Source of the DNA: Lachancea dasiensis
Lineage: Eukaryota; Ascomycota; Saccharomycetes; Saccharomycetales; Saccharomycetaceae
Length of the DNA stretch: 64,000 bases
Assembly: GCA_900074725.1 (NCBI GenBank)
Contig: LT598454.1
Span: forward strand, 1,122,854-1,186,853
Direction of reading: 5' to 3'
Both the position numbers and the translations under genes were made by a program. The notes beneath the pieces were generated by a model. That model was given only the letters and a program-made list of their open reading frames with translations. It ran no database searches and was not told the origin of the DNA. Of the stretch, positions 43,277 through 53,961 are shown in pieces. Numbering within the stretch: the stretch's first letter is position 1; each line of letters opens with the position of its first letter.

Positions 43277-44627
43277 TTGCGACGATAGAGTAAGAATCGG
43301 AATTCGTCAAAACAAAGCCGACCTCGGGCTTGAAAGAAGAGTAAGAAAGACCCTGTTTCCTGACACGCCTATCGATAGCCTCAATTACTGTCCCCCACTA
43401 CTGTCGATATAAAAGTTTTGAAGACGTGGGCTCAAAAAAAACCTTTGAAGCATAAGTGGGTGCAGTCTGTCTGCCAGTTGACCGATACTGGCGTCGAGGA
43501 ATGTCTCCGGCCTCAGAGTTGGACTATTGTCGTATCGTTTCTTTCTTTGTGATGGCCGGCTCTCTCTGAAAAGTCGCCAATTGCCTTTATCATGTGACCA
43601 GAAAATGAAAGATTGGATAAATCAAGTCACGTGCTGATTAGAGGGGATCATGGTGATGATGCTCTTAAATGGAACGAGAAGCTTGCGCGTAAAGACGTTT
43701 GCAGTGTTAGTATAGGCCGCTTCCAAGAACACAAGCCGTTCTCATCTTCTAAATCATAGGTGGTGTCCAGACGCTGGACCTGGAGGGCTTGAAAAGGGGT
43801 ATGATCAGTTTTCGGTCCTCATCACGTGACACATGAAGTCCGAATGAATGGAGCCGCGAGGACACACAACATTCAGTGGTACCCTAGCCAGCTGCAGAGC
43901 CGTGCCTCAGCTCCCCAGGATCTCATTAAAGCACACCAGAGGCACTGGGACTTGATTTCTCCAATAACCTTTATGGGTATGGTTAGAAACTCTGATTTTA
44001 ATCACAACACACGCTACCAGAGGGTGTCACATGCCAAAATATACTCTACTCAACACAAGGATTTAATGTGTAGATCAAACCACGCTTGTATTCTGACTGC
44101 CCATGGCTAGCTAGTACGCGATGAGTAATTTCCGTCAGTCCTACTAATACTTGAACTCCATCTGGGGGCTGAGCCTCAGCTGTTGCTGAAACGCCATCTT
44201 AAACCGATTGTTGACATTATCGTGTTACCTTTGGTTGCTTATGAAGATCTGCACGCCATCAAGCTTAAGAATGAAAGCTAGTTACAGGCTACTTATCCAG
44301 TTGGTATCGTTAGCATTCTTCAATTTTGACCTACTTCCTTGGATATCGAGCTCACTTTTGTTCTGGTCTACCCGGCCCCTGTTTTTGTATAGGCACGTCA
44401 TATTAACGCACGGGTTTCGCATTGTTTTGTTCTCTTTAGCTAGGCTAAGACGGATTCACTCAAGCCATATTACCGGTGTCTCGCGGTTACGTTGAATTTC
44501 CTTTGACAATGTGAGAGCTTGTCATTCTTGTTATTACTCAGTCATTGTCTCTAGTCCTGCCATTCCAGGACCGTGAATTAGGTACGGTGATAATTAGCAT
44601 GACGACTTGACGCCACTAAACATTCGT
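43277..44627. other. Monooxygenase upstream region to tRNA-Ile
   Basis: This 1.35-kb gene-free region contains two E-boxes, TCACGTG at 43627-43633 and TCACGTGA at 43822-43829, candidate Cbf1 or Pho4 sites about 350 and 550 bp upstream of the monooxygenase start. A GTGATGA near 43652 lacks a partner D box. There is no AT-rich core or CDEIII, so the E-boxes are not a centromere CDEI. Confidence 0.45.
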
Positions 44628-44701
44628 GGTCTCTTGGCCCAGTTGGTTAAGGCACCGTGCTAATAACGCGGGGATCAGCGGTTCGATCCCGCTAGAGACC
44701 A
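44628..44701 (+). tRNA. tRNA-Ile (anticodon AAU)
   Basis: A complete 74-base tRNA without intron. The acceptor stem GGTCTCT pairs with AGAGACC plus discriminator A. The D arm TGGCCCAGTTGGTTAAGGC contains the A-box. The anticodon loop CTAATAA reads AAU, and the T arm GCGGTTCGATCCCGC contains the B-box. As far as I can judge it is identical to the S. cerevisiae tI(AAU) family. It lies 130 bp beyond the stop codon of the convergent oxysterol-binding protein gene. Confidence 0.97.
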
Positions 44702-44705
44702 TTTT
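44702..44705 (+). terminator. RNA polymerase III terminator of tRNA-Ile
   Basis: A TTTT run directly follows the discriminator base. A backup run of five T lies three bases further on (44709-44713). Confidence 0.8.
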
Positions 44706-44833
44706 ATATTTTTAATACCTAATGCACCGATGCTATTTGCATTCTATTTTTTCAGATGCCTGGCATACGCGCCCGGTTGCTTCCTCGTAAAATGATTCCA
44801 AAACTATACTATGTGCGATACTACTTTCATAAT

Positions 44834-47800
44834 TTAAAAAATGTCAGGAAGACCTTCGAAGTTTCTTCCTTTCCTCACCTTCCAGTATTCCTCGTTGAAT
44901 TTCCAATACTTCTTTTTGGTCACGGGGTGCTCAGTGTTGACGAACCACTTAGGCTTGTATTCAACATGCTCTTTGTCTCTTCTCTTTCTGGCTGCTCTCT
45001 GCTTCTGCTCAACACGATCTTTTTCTTTGGCGGCATCATCATACCTTCCTTCCTCCATCGCTCGTTGGTCAGGGCGCAACCGAGTATCGGTAGTCGGAAT
45101 CCATTCCAATAGTTTTGGCTGAGGAGCATTTAAAGACACTGCATATTGGGTGAGATTGAAAGGCATATCGGGTCTATCGTGCACATGCCATACTAAGAAT
45201 TTGGATCCATTAGTATTAGGTCCGTCATTTGAGTGTGAGAAAGAGCTTTTCGACTTTTCCACTGACATTTCTTCAGATGAATTGGGCTTTAGCACCTTTT
45301 TGGCATATAGATACTCGTTCCAGTGGCCACCAAAGACCCATTCTTTACCTCCATCCTTATTGTACACCTCCCCTTTAACCTCATACGCGTTAGACGACCT
45401 CCAGCCACGTGCCTTGAAGTGGATCATACAACGGTCCCCCGTCTTATGGTTCGTTATTTCAACATCGCCGTGGTTGTCAACTTGTGGGTTCCCAACGAGA
45501 ATCCCAACAACCGTATTGTTAGGCTTCTTCCAAGTGTACAGCTCTTCTTCACCCTCCGAATCCGGTCTCATGTTTAAGTACCAGAGGCCTAAGTGCTCAA
45601 CCTCAAAAGACCTACCGTTAAAGTTGGAGTCCACGCGAGATTCACCCCAGAAATCCCACTTGGCAGATTCCGACCAAGTTGCTGAAATAGGTGGATGATG
45701 CGATACTTGTTCAGTAAAAAATCTGAAGTTTTCGTCAGGTCTCGAATATTCGAAAGTCTCACCTAAGATCGGATTGAAGGGTTTGGCCACACGCTTTGTG
45801 GTTGAAGAGTATGAAGATACAGAGAATACCGCAACGTAGAGCATCCTCAACGTAGAATCTTCAAACCCTGCAGCTTTCGTCAAGAGTGTCGAGTATTCCA
45901 GATCTTCTGCAACTCTTTGAAGAAGAGATGTGGGCTCATTGAAAGTGACAGGTAAAGTCATTCTAGTCATATCCTTACCAATCATTGACTTCAACACAGA
46001 CCACAGACTTAACTTAGGGCGATCATCTTGGCTCAGGGCCAGCTTTTTTCTTAGCCCATCCTCGTAGCCTAAAAAGGAACCTTCTTGGTTGATATTTTCT
46101 TGCTTCTCTTCCTGAGGTTTGGAGTAAGCTTTGTGCATGAGCTTCTTGCTTCCATCCTTACTCGACTTCGATGTAGATTTTTCGTTACTCGTATCGCCGT
46201 AAGGTTCACTGGCTTTTACAGTGTCACTTGCTGAGTGTTCAGTGAGGCCAGAATGGGTGACACCTTGCTCAAAGTTACTGGGAACGTCGGTCTTTTGCTC
46301 AGAGGGAACATCAGAGGGGGCGCCAGACAGAACATCAGATGATTGTTCGTGATTACTCATCTTCTTCGAACGCTCTTTCTTGACACTAGAATTTTTTTCT
46401 ACTGTCTCATCCCCCTTTCTGGCACCTGAGTCCCGAAGCGATTCACTTTCTTCAGCGTCAAAGAATTCATCGGTCTCTGACTCTTCTCCATCTTCTTTAT
46501 TTGAGTTAATGAAGTCGGCAATTTCTTCTAACGGCTTGGTATTTTCCGAAGCTGGGACATTCGAGTCATCATCTTGCCTACCACTGGTATCTGTTGCTTC
46601 TTGACCCGCTTCAGTTATCTCTAACAACTTTTTTTGCAGCAGTTTTTTGAGATTTTTTCTTTCTACATCAAGCGAAGCCAAGCGTTCCGACTTTTCGTAC
46701 AGCTCCAGCTCCAGCTCTTTTACCGAACGTATCCATAATTGATTCACATCCTGTTGTTTCTGAACAAGCTTGATCAACTTTCTATCTCTCATGGAAGTCA
46801 TCGAGCTGTAAGAAGTGAAATTTTTGGATAGGGAGTTCAACGACTTTTTAATGATATCCATTTCACTAACATCTGGTACTCTGCCATTGAATAACTCCGC
46901 TAAAAAGGCAACTTCCATCGTGATTGACCTCTGGATCATAGAGAGTTCCTGATGATGTAATCCAGTGTCTAATTTCAATTCCTCATTCTCGAGGTCCTCA
47001 GTGGTTTCGTCCTTTAGGTAATCCTGCCCGCTTTCTACCTCAGCCATATCGTCAAAGTTATTTCCCGAAGCCAAACTCTCCGCTCTAGAATCATTGTAGT
47101 TGTTGAGTGAGATGTCTAACGAAGTTCGGTTGGATTTGACCTTGGAAACATATTCTTTTCCTCTAGCGGTGAGATTTTCGTTGATATCCATATCTCCTGA
47201 TGACATAGATGAAATGGAGCTGACAGAGGGCTGAGGATGATGGGTCCGAGGCTTGCGAGCAGCATTCGAGTGAAGACTTTGTACGCTGGGGGCGTTCAAG
47301 TGATTAGCCGACTCTTTAACTTTGGACTCCGCACTGGCACCAGTGGTTTCGCTGGCGTTCTTGTTACCACCTCCCGACTTCATCAGCCTTTCGCGATCTT
47401 TAGCAAACCTGATCGCACCTTGCACAGCCCATACCCATCTGTTTGTTTCAACCGGATGATTTCCCTTCAGGTGCCACCTTACTGTACCATTAAATCCACC
47501 TATGATCTCAAATTTGAGCTTTTCAGAAGAATCTAGATGTAAATAGCATGTTGACATGTTAAGAGAGCCACGACAAGCATTCTTTGTATCGTCTTGATCT
47601 TTATAATAAGAAAGCGTGCCATCAGGACTCAAAATGAACCAACGTAAGCGGTAGCCTTGAGCGAAGTTTGTCCATTTGCGCAAATACCCCTTATAAGTTG
47701 GGGGTTCATTTAAGTTGTTTGCTACCTCGATCACGCTCTGTTCTCGAGCGGCTTTTTCTAGCATGCTTTTCAATTGCTGTTCAGCCGTTAAGTTTGCATT

Positions 47801-48514
47801 TGAAGCTTCGTTCACCGGGGGGACCTTACCCAGTAGGTCCACGGGTAACTTGCCTCTGCGGTCCCTTTTGAAGGGATCACCACCATGGTTGAGAATCCAT
47901 TTACACATCACCAAATCTTTCTTCTTCACAAACTCATGCAAAACAGTATCACCGGTTTGCGGGTCAGTGCCATTGATGTCCAAGAGCTCCGAGTTTCTTG
48001 GTTTTGCTAAAATCGCTTCCAAATGTTCACAGTCACGATTGACAAATGCACGTCTAAACTCCTGAGCAACCTCGCCCAGATATTCAGAGCGCTTCATTTG
48101 CATCATCTGGGCAATGTTGAGGTTCTTGCACATCTCAATTGGTTGAAGCCCAGAATTGTTGAAGATGCAGTCATCGATTTGTGGGAGGTCCATGAGCAAG
48201 TTCACCACATCTCCGCGAGATTGGTATGCACCCAAGTGTAGCGCAGTGTTTCCATCGGGATCTTGGTGGTTCACATTCAACTTTATTTTCTCGTCGGTCA
48301 GCCAATTAGCTAGAATGTCCTTGATCAGTTGCAAAGGGGCCACCTGCACAGCATAATGAAGAATCAACTGGGCTACCTCCCTCACACTCGCATCTTCAAT
48401 AGGATGGAAGTAAGTTTTCAAGAGCTTGTCAAGAGCTGAGAAGTCACCCTCGCGCAAGGCTTCCAATAGCTTTAGCTTAAGCAAAGGCTTGCTAACCGGA
48501 TGGTGATCTGCCAT
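44834..48514 (-). CDS. Oxysterol-binding protein homologue of the OSH1(SWH1)/OSH2 type
   Basis: This 1226-residue protein has the full long-OSBP architecture. Ankyrin repeats come first (NTALHLGAYQSRGDVVNLL near 93-111; GDTVLHEFVKKKD). A PH domain starts at about 270 (YKGYLRKWTNFAQGYRLRWF). A FFAT motif, DEFFDAEES, lies near 675 and binds VAP proteins in the ER. The C-terminal lipid-transfer domain contains the signature EQVSHHPPIS (about 938). It exchanges sterol and PI4P at ER contact sites. S. cerevisiae has two descendants, SWH1/OSH1 (YAR042W) and OSH2 (YDL019C); this gene corresponds to their single ancestor. The start is the ATG at 48514 (MADHHPVS); an in-frame GTG nine bases upstream is not used. 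Confidence 0.93.
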   Translation of the reverse strand: MADHHPVSKPLLKLKLLEALREGDFSALDKLLKTYFHPIEDASVREVAQLILHYAVQVAPLQLIKDILANWLTDEKIKLNVNHQDPDGNTALHLGAYQSRGDVVNLLMDLPQIDDCIFNNSGLQPIEMCKNLNIAQMMQMKRSEYLGEVAQEFRRAFVNRDCEHLEAILAKPRNSELLDINGTDPQTGDTVLHEFVKKKDLVMCKWILNHGGDPFKRDRRGKLPVDLLGKVPPVNEASNANLTAEQQLKSMLEKAAREQSVIEVANNLNEPPTYKGYLRKWTNFAQGYRLRWFILSPDGTLSYYKDQDDTKNACRGSLNMSTCYLHLDSSEKLKFEIIGGFNGTVRWHLKGNHPVETNRWVWAVQGAIRFAKDRERLMKSGGGNKNASETTGASAESKVKESANHLNAPSVQSLHSNAARKPRTHHPQPSVSSISSMSSGDMDINENLTARGKEYVSKVKSNRTSLDISLNNYNDSRAESLASGNNFDDMAEVESGQDYLKDETTEDLENEELKLDTGLHHQELSMIQRSITMEVAFLAELFNGRVPDVSEMDIIKKSLNSLSKNFTSYSSMTSMRDRKLIKLVQKQQDVNQLWIRSVKELELELYEKSERLASLDVERKNLKKLLQKKLLEITEAGQEATDTSGRQDDDSNVPASENTKPLEEIADFINSNKEDGEESETDEFFDAEESESLRDSGARKGDETVEKNSSVKKERSKKMSNHEQSSDVLSGAPSDVPSEQKTDVPSNFEQGVTHSGLTEHSASDTVKASEPYGDTSNEKSTSKSSKDGSKKLMHKAYSKPQEEKQENINQEGSFLGYEDGLRKKLALSQDDRPKLSLWSVLKSMIGKDMTRMTLPVTFNEPTSLLQRVAEDLEYSTLLTKAAGFEDSTLRMLYVAVFSVSSYSSTTKRVAKPFNPILGETFEYSRPDENFRFFTEQVSHHPPISATWSESAKWDFWGESRVDSNFNGRSFEVEHLGLWYLNMRPDSEGEEELYTWKKPNNTVVGILVGNPQVDNHGDVEITNHKTGDRCMIHFKARGWRSSNAYEVKGEVYNKDGGKEWVFGGHWNEYLYAKKVLKPNSSEEMSVEKSKSSFSHSNDGPNTNGSKFLVWHVHDRPDMPFNLTQYAVSLNAPQPKLLEWIPTTDTRLRPDQRAMEEGRYDDAAKEKDRVEQKQRAARKRRDKEHVEYKPKWFVNTEHPVTKKKYWKFNEEYWKVRKGRNFEGLPDIF

Positions 48515-48825
48515 CTTAACCACCGAACAGAGTTGCCACTCTTTGTTATTCCAGTTCCAGCTGACTTGTTTTGAATAGCAGTAAACAAGTAGACTCTTAT
48601 TATCTCACCGAGCGCCCTTGTATAGAATGGTACCTTTTGACAACGTTTGCTAAAGTCGGGCTTTCTTCGTAATTGCTCTAATTTCCTTCAAAATACCTAC
48701 AAACGAGCTGTGGACAGAGTAATTGACACTATTGCAAAACGTACGTACTTAGAAGCCGGGAGTTTGATCCCACATGATCAATTCTATCTTGAGGTTGCGA
48801 ATTGTGCAGAGATGGCCTTTAGCTT
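48515..48825. other. Intergenic region, oxysterol-binding protein promoter
   Basis: A 311-bp gap between two minus-strand genes. Nothing beyond promoter and 3' flanking sequence is seen. Confidence 0.4.
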
Positions 48826-50832
48826 TCATTCGTTGTTGGAAGTCTCATAAAGTTGCCGGATGTCACGAAAAAACTGCTCAAGCAGATAGGCAAGTCTAGC
48901 CGTTTGTCGGTGCTTCGAGGTAAGCACTATGGTGATGGTCTTATCTCTCATAATATAGCCTATCCCGAAGCCATTGGCACAAACGGGGCCAAAGCCAAAG
49001 CTTTGAAGGCTTGGATTGCCACAATTGGACGTGCTGATGACGCTGGTATTCAGTAAGGACCACCCGCCGTCTTTGAATATACTGGGTTTCGGTAGTGCGG
49101 CTTGTAGGCGCTCGTTCCAAATGCAGTAAAGAGCATACAGGTGACGATCTTGTCCCATTCCAGAAGCACATTGCTTAGTGACGGAAGAATGCTTTGCACA
49201 TGCAGCAGAAAACAGACGCCTCAGTTCATCCTTAGGGGCGTTTTGGCGATCAAAAGTTTCCACAAAGAGTTTGGACTGTGGAGATACTGTTCGGATTGCC
49301 TCCGTGCGTCCGTTTTGAAATGCTTTCGTCATTGCAGGCTCGTATGTTACTTCAAATTTCCGGTATAGGGCATAGTACGCAGCTTGTATTGCCATTTGCA
49401 CAAACGCATCGGGGGAGACCTTGAACTCGGACTTAATCTTGAAAGTGCCATAGTCACTAAAATCAAGCCTCGCAAAATCGAATTGGGCGATTAAATCCGA
49501 AAGTCGAATTTCCGCGAAATGTAGAGAAGAGATGAGGTAGGTATCCACCTGCCATTCTAGCTTGCGAGGGACCTTGACTGTGGATTGATCAGATGAGCTA
49601 GACAAAGGTGGCGGAACCTCATCAGAGCGCGAGCGCCTTATACTGCGGGCAAAGCTAAGCACGGATTCGGTATAGATATGCGTGGCCAAGCGTAATATCG
49701 TATGGCCATCCACTCCAGTGTGTTCGAAATTGATCCCGGCCTTGCCATTTTGGGTCACAATCAACTGCAGCTTGTCATACCACCTGTTGAGACACGTCCC
49801 ACGCTGCACACCGATCGGGACCTCTGATTTGATCGCGTCTTGCGAGTTTTCATAATCTATGTCAGAAGTACCACAAAGCATCTCTTGAACTAATTCCAAG
49901 GGCCCCTCAATAAGCACGTCGTCCAGGCATAGAACGAATAATGCGCTGTCGATTATCTGCAAATTGTTTCTGTTTGTTGGCAGAGGGCCCTTCATCATAT
50001 AGTCTCTAATGTTCGACCATATCGAGCGCTTTTCTGTAGTGACGACTCCCCAAGGAAGTCTGGCATGCGTTTCGTCGATGGGCTGCGCTGCATCTTGGAG
50101 AATGGAATACAAGGCACGCTCCAGCTCCTCGCCGCTGAAAACGAGATTGTGCTGCGAATCCAAAACGTCGAACCAATAAAAGTTGGACTTGCAGAGAACT
50201 ACGATGTGGGTTGAAAAAACGCTGGTTTGCAAGCGGCAAGACTGACTGGTAGCGTCTGGAGGTATTCGGGCTGAGCCGAAAAGAACGCTGTACTGGTCCA
50301 TGGAAAGCGAAGTACCCCGTACTGTATCGGGTTTCAACGCCTTACACCGAATTTGCTGGACAAAAGTTAGGGTAGACTGCACAATCCTAGCAGATCTTTT
50401 GACCAGCCGGGAAGAGCTACGATAGGGCCCATAATCGTCGATCTGCCGAAGCGTGGGGTCGTCTTGGAGCTCGAAAAACGGATTAACGTTCAGTACTACA
50501 GACTCATCGTACTGCAGGTACGCGTCGTACCAGAACTGCTCTATGTACGAGGATGTAGGGTTTTCGGTTTGCAGTTCTTCGTCATATTTCAGTAATTCTT
50601 GGTTCAACTGGGAGAGGACACGTAGATTATCCGCCTCGAATACCGCATTTCGAGTCTTGACGTGATTTTGTGGGCTTTGAAGGGGTTCCAAGCGGTCCAA
50701 ATACCGCTGCAAGCTGTCCTGAAGCCTGGGAATGGGCAGCCTGGGGAGAGCCGGGGCAGAAACCTGGCTGGCCCGCTCTGGAGACACACTATGGGGCATC
50801 TTTGCGTGAAACGGAGGGTTGCTGGCGAACAT
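48826..50832 (-). CDS. YAT1: Outer mitochondrial carnitine acetyltransferase Yat1
   Basis: This 668-residue choline/carnitine acyltransferase is close in size to S. cerevisiae Yat1 (687). The N-terminal LPRLPIPRLQDSLQRYLDRL is the family opening. The catalytic His lies in INFEHTGVDGHTIL (about residue 370). The CoA/carnitine region includes VETFDRQNAP and GMGQDRHLYALYCI, followed by CNGFGIGY-type glycine-rich sequence (GPVCANGFGIGYIM). It moves acetyl groups between CoA and carnitine for import into mitochondria during growth on C2 carbon. No membrane span is obvious, matching a peripheral outer-membrane protein. Position next to the OSH1-type gene corresponds to YAR035W-YAR042W. Confidence 0.9.
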   Translation of the reverse strand: MFASNPPFHAKMPHSVSPERASQVSAPALPRLPIPRLQDSLQRYLDRLEPLQSPQNHVKTRNAVFEADNLRVLSQLNQELLKYDEELQTENPTSSYIEQFWYDAYLQYDESVVLNVNPFFELQDDPTLRQIDDYGPYRSSSRLVKRSARIVQSTLTFVQQIRCKALKPDTVRGTSLSMDQYSVLFGSARIPPDATSQSCRLQTSVFSTHIVVLCKSNFYWFDVLDSQHNLVFSGEELERALYSILQDAAQPIDETHARLPWGVVTTEKRSIWSNIRDYMMKGPLPTNRNNLQIIDSALFVLCLDDVLIEGPLELVQEMLCGTSDIDYENSQDAIKSEVPIGVQRGTCLNRWYDKLQLIVTQNGKAGINFEHTGVDGHTILRLATHIYTESVLSFARSIRRSRSDEVPPPLSSSSDQSTVKVPRKLEWQVDTYLISSLHFAEIRLSDLIAQFDFARLDFSDYGTFKIKSEFKVSPDAFVQMAIQAAYYALYRKFEVTYEPAMTKAFQNGRTEAIRTVSPQSKLFVETFDRQNAPKDELRRLFSAACAKHSSVTKQCASGMGQDRHLYALYCIWNERLQAALPKPSIFKDGGWSLLNTSVISTSNCGNPSLQSFGFGPVCANGFGIGYIMRDKTITIVLTSKHRQTARLAYLLEQFFRDIRQLYETSNNE

Positions 50833-51304
50833 TCAAGACATTAGAGACACCACCGTTGGTGTGAAGTCTTGCATCACCTAGACGCCGGCCAGCCCCACCT
50901 GGCACCTCGAATCCGGGGAAGAGCACCACGCGACAGCTGCGTGACCCGTCACTCATGAGAGCAGGTGCTCCGAGCCAAGCGGATAGTGAAGGGCCCGTGG
51001 GTTTCGTCACGATACTGCCCTGACTGGTCGAGGGAGTGAAGCACCTGGACTGGACGTGTCTGCGCTGGTTTCCGGCCCAGCGTCGCTCTTCTACACCCAG
51101 CATGTCATTATTGTACATAGTGATGTCTGCAAGTACTGGCGTCGGACGCGATTCCAGGGCCTCAGAGCAAGGGACGTGCGGTCCTCTGAAACACACTCCT
51201 GTGCAGAGTGCGGCGTATCAACACACAGCTCCTCCATAAACCCGTGTCCGCCGAGCTGCTGTGCCCACATGAACAAACCGCCTCCGCCAGATGCGAACCG
51301 GTTA
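50833..51304. other. YAT1 upstream region up to the transposon
   Basis: A GC-rich 472-bp stretch. It is half of what was a divergent YAT1/MSC1 promoter interval before the hAT element landed in it. A 135-codon minus-strand frame (51196-50789) overlaps the YAT1 start and looks incidental. Confidence 0.45.
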
Positions 51305-51312
51305 CCTCTACC
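51305..51312 (+). repeat. Left 8-bp target-site duplication of hAT element
   Basis: CCTCTACC immediately before the left terminal repeat. The identical octamer follows the right end at 53982-53989. Eight bases is the hAT hallmark. Confidence 0.93.
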
Positions 51313-51331
51313 CAGAGCCGTTCAACGGGTA
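51313..51331 (+). repeat. Left terminal inverted repeat of hAT element
   Basis: CAGAGCCGTTCAACGGGTA, with the CAGNG start typical of hAT ends. It pairs with 53962-53981. Confidence 0.9.
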
Positions 51332-51586
51332 CCAAAAACACGGTTTACGTACCATATGATATATATTTCAAGGCCAAAAAAATATCCGTTTGATTCGTCT
51401 CCCAGTATCTTCTTTTACCTGTTTTGAAAGAGTAAGGTACCCATTTGAAACCCATAGAAATCAGCTAAATTACCCAAATAGTACTGACGCGTAAGAACTT
51501 AATCGCGTAAATTAAAATGAGATTATATTTAAAGCGGCTATTTTACAGTTCACCTTCCTTTGAAAAGAACCGCAAGCCTTCAAGGT

Positions 51587-53848
51587 ATGGAGAACTCTGA
51601 TACACTTGGTCAAGCAGACCAAATGATTGTAGACCTGGAAGGAGAAACTTTACCTGAGAGCGAATTTCCACAGAGCGACGCAACAGCGGTCGCATCAAGC
51701 TCAACTCGCTGGATGGAGCGGTCAAAACTTCGCAAGCACTTCCAAATTAAAGAAACCAAAGGCTCGAGAACGGCTTCTTGTATATACTGCTCTAGAGTTT
51801 TCTATGAAAGTAAATCGACTGGAAATCTTTCAAAACATGTGAAGAATAAGCACCCACAAGAGTTCAAGCACCAAATCGCCTTGCAAGCAAACTCCAATGG
51901 TCTAGATTCCCTTCTCGCAATGACCCGATCACTACCTTTACCGTCCTCTATTGTTGCAGCGTGGAAGCATAGTCCTGGAGACTTTGCTGTGATAGCTCTC
52001 TTGACCGAGAAGCTTTTACCATTTTCAATTGTCGAAGCCGCGGCCTGGCAATGGATGGGCAAAGCATTTTCAGACTTATCTCTCGTTCAATCTCGTAACA
52101 GCATTAGCCAAAGGCTTGAAATGTATACAAAAAGCTTTGACAATGTCATAAGGACTGCTATGCAAAAATCTGACTTCATTAACCTTGAACTTGATATTTG
52201 GTCCGGAGGGAATGGAAAGTCATACTTGGCAATTGCCGCTTCTTTCGCCCCGAACCTTTTGAATGAAAAGAGATTACACCTAGTGGGAAATGTTAGCTCA
52301 CTCTTGAACAACAATCAAAAGTTGCAAAATAGTCACTTGTTAGACTTCGTTGATATTAGTGATATAAGGCATACTGGAGAAAACTTGTTCAATACCCTGA
52401 TTCCTATTTTAAACCATTTTGAGATTTTCGACAAAGTGGCTTCCATAACTTCTGACAATGCCACCAATAATATCTGTATGCACTCGTTTCTTGTGAATGA
52501 CTCTTTGAAGGTCCAACGGCCTGAGGCTTACGAAAAACTGAGGAACTGTCATTTGATCCGGTGCTGCAATCATATCCTGAACATTCTTTTTCAGGCTATC
52601 GTGAAGGCACTAAAATCTGATCAAGAGCTCGAAAACGCCCTAATTGATATCACAAAACTTGGCAAAAAGATAAGAAGAAGCGCTTATTTGAGATCCTCGG
52701 TTAAAAACGCGGGTCTTCCATTGATTCCGATTGCACCAGAAACTCGTTGGCTATACTTATGGGAGCAGGTCTCTTTTTATTTGAAATATCGAGGAAGGTA
52801 TCTTGCATGGCTAGAATCGGTGAAAAGGTCGGAAACCTATGGGCATCTGGCAGAAAAAATTGAAAGCCACATGAAGCTGAGCCCGCGAGTCAAACATATC
52901 TTGGAGTACTTTGTAAGCTGTTGCTCCATCTACAAGTTTTTTAATGACTCAATGCAAGACGAAACACTCAATCGTTTACGCCACGCCCCATCCTTCTACT
53001 ATACAATGGAGCTTTTTTATGACTTGTGCCAGACATCCAAAGATGGAACACACGTAGAAGAAGAACAGGATGGTAGCTTTGACTTTTCATTCCTTAACGG
53101 TGACACTGAGCTTCCCCCCAGTGCAAAAACATTTGTTTTGGATGCAGTGCTTTCCACGAAGAAGAAGTTCGATGAATATATGTCACATTTCAATAAGACT
53201 GACATATATTTTGTGGCAGCGTTCCTTGACCCTTCATCTAAATTCACATGCTTTGACGAATGTATGTCAGACGATGAGAAAGGTGTACAAGTCAGTAAGG
53301 TAGAAACTTATCTGAGAAATTACTTAGGGAAGTGTAAAGCAAGTGGCTATATTCCAGTGGTTTCCTCGAGTGTACCCCAAAACACTGGTAGGCCTAAAAA
53401 GATTGGTAAATACCCTAGGGTTTCTCGAAAGAATAAGGGTGTATTTAAAACGGCTACGTTCCTCCAAAAACCAACGGTGCCTGAGTGGAGCTTGTATTGC
53501 GAGGAACGATTGATCGAAGCGGAAACTGATATAGACGTGGTCAAGTGGTGGTATGATAGGCGTCACATATACCCAAATCTGTACAGACTGGCGGTTCCGC
53601 TACTCTACACTAAGATAAGCACATGCGGCATTGAGCGAACCTTTTCAATATCCGGCAGATTAATGCGTCAGGATAGGAGAAGTTTGGGGAGCTCAAATAC
53701 AAAAAATTTGATGCTCTTAAGGAACCGGTTCACCAATTTCGGCCTTTATGATAAAGAAATAGAATTAGTACCCTCGTCTAACAGTGACGACACGCTGATC
53801 GTTTTGTCTGACGACGACGACAGCTCTATATCTACAAGTACACCTTAG
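51587..53848 (+). CDS. hAT transposase with BED zinc finger
   Basis: The 753-residue protein starts at the ATG at 51587; the frame is open upstream but only with a TTG. A BED-type finger, C65-x2-C68 and H84-x4-H89, lies in SCIYCSRVF and LSKHVKNKH. The RNase H-like core carries the catalytic triad: Asp203 in LELDIWSGG, Asp290 in ITSDNATNN and Glu683 in TCGIERTFS. The CNHILNIL segment (Cys-x-His region) and the TRWLYLW motif lie between, as in other hATs. The C-terminal dimerisation domain covers WWYDRRHIYPNLYRLAVPLL to LMLLRNRF. All key residues are present, so activity is plausible. The acidic Ser-rich tail ends SDDDDSSISTSTP. Confidence 0.93.
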   Translation: MENSDTLGQADQMIVDLEGETLPESEFPQSDATAVASSSTRWMERSKLRKHFQIKETKGSRTASCIYCSRVFYESKSTGNLSKHVKNKHPQEFKHQIALQANSNGLDSLLAMTRSLPLPSSIVAAWKHSPGDFAVIALLTEKLLPFSIVEAAAWQWMGKAFSDLSLVQSRNSISQRLEMYTKSFDNVIRTAMQKSDFINLELDIWSGGNGKSYLAIAASFAPNLLNEKRLHLVGNVSSLLNNNQKLQNSHLLDFVDISDIRHTGENLFNTLIPILNHFEIFDKVASITSDNATNNICMHSFLVNDSLKVQRPEAYEKLRNCHLIRCCNHILNILFQAIVKALKSDQELENALIDITKLGKKIRRSAYLRSSVKNAGLPLIPIAPETRWLYLWEQVSFYLKYRGRYLAWLESVKRSETYGHLAEKIESHMKLSPRVKHILEYFVSCCSIYKFFNDSMQDETLNRLRHAPSFYYTMELFYDLCQTSKDGTHVEEEQDGSFDFSFLNGDTELPPSAKTFVLDAVLSTKKKFDEYMSHFNKTDIYFVAAFLDPSSKFTCFDECMSDDEKGVQVSKVETYLRNYLGKCKASGYIPVVSSSVPQNTGRPKKIGKYPRVSRKNKGVFKTATFLQKPTVPEWSLYCEERLIEAETDIDVVKWWYDRRHIYPNLYRLAVPLLYTKISTCGIERTFSISGRLMRQDRRSLGSSNTKNLMLLRNRFTNFGLYDKEIELVPSSNSDDTLIVLSDDDDSSISTSTP

Positions 53849-53961
53849 AGTCAGTTTATATAGCCAATATAACCATTTAAGTGTGATTTTGTTGCCTAAT
53901 GAGACATATATCAGCTTGCAAGTGATGTTAGACAGCATGCTTAGAACAAACAACTGTTAGC

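Noticed and set aside
43627-43829. Two CACGTG boxes considered as a centromere CDEI element
   Set aside because: No AT-rich CDEII tract of 80-160 bp and no CDEIII sequence with a CCGAA core lies beside either box.
50789-51196. 135-codon minus-strand frame overlapping the YAT1 start
   Set aside because: GC-rich, no recognisable domain, and it overlaps the well-supported YAT1 N-terminus in another frame.
51560-51586. Upstream extension of the transposase frame
   Set aside because: It begins at TTG; the first ATG at 51587 is the likely start.
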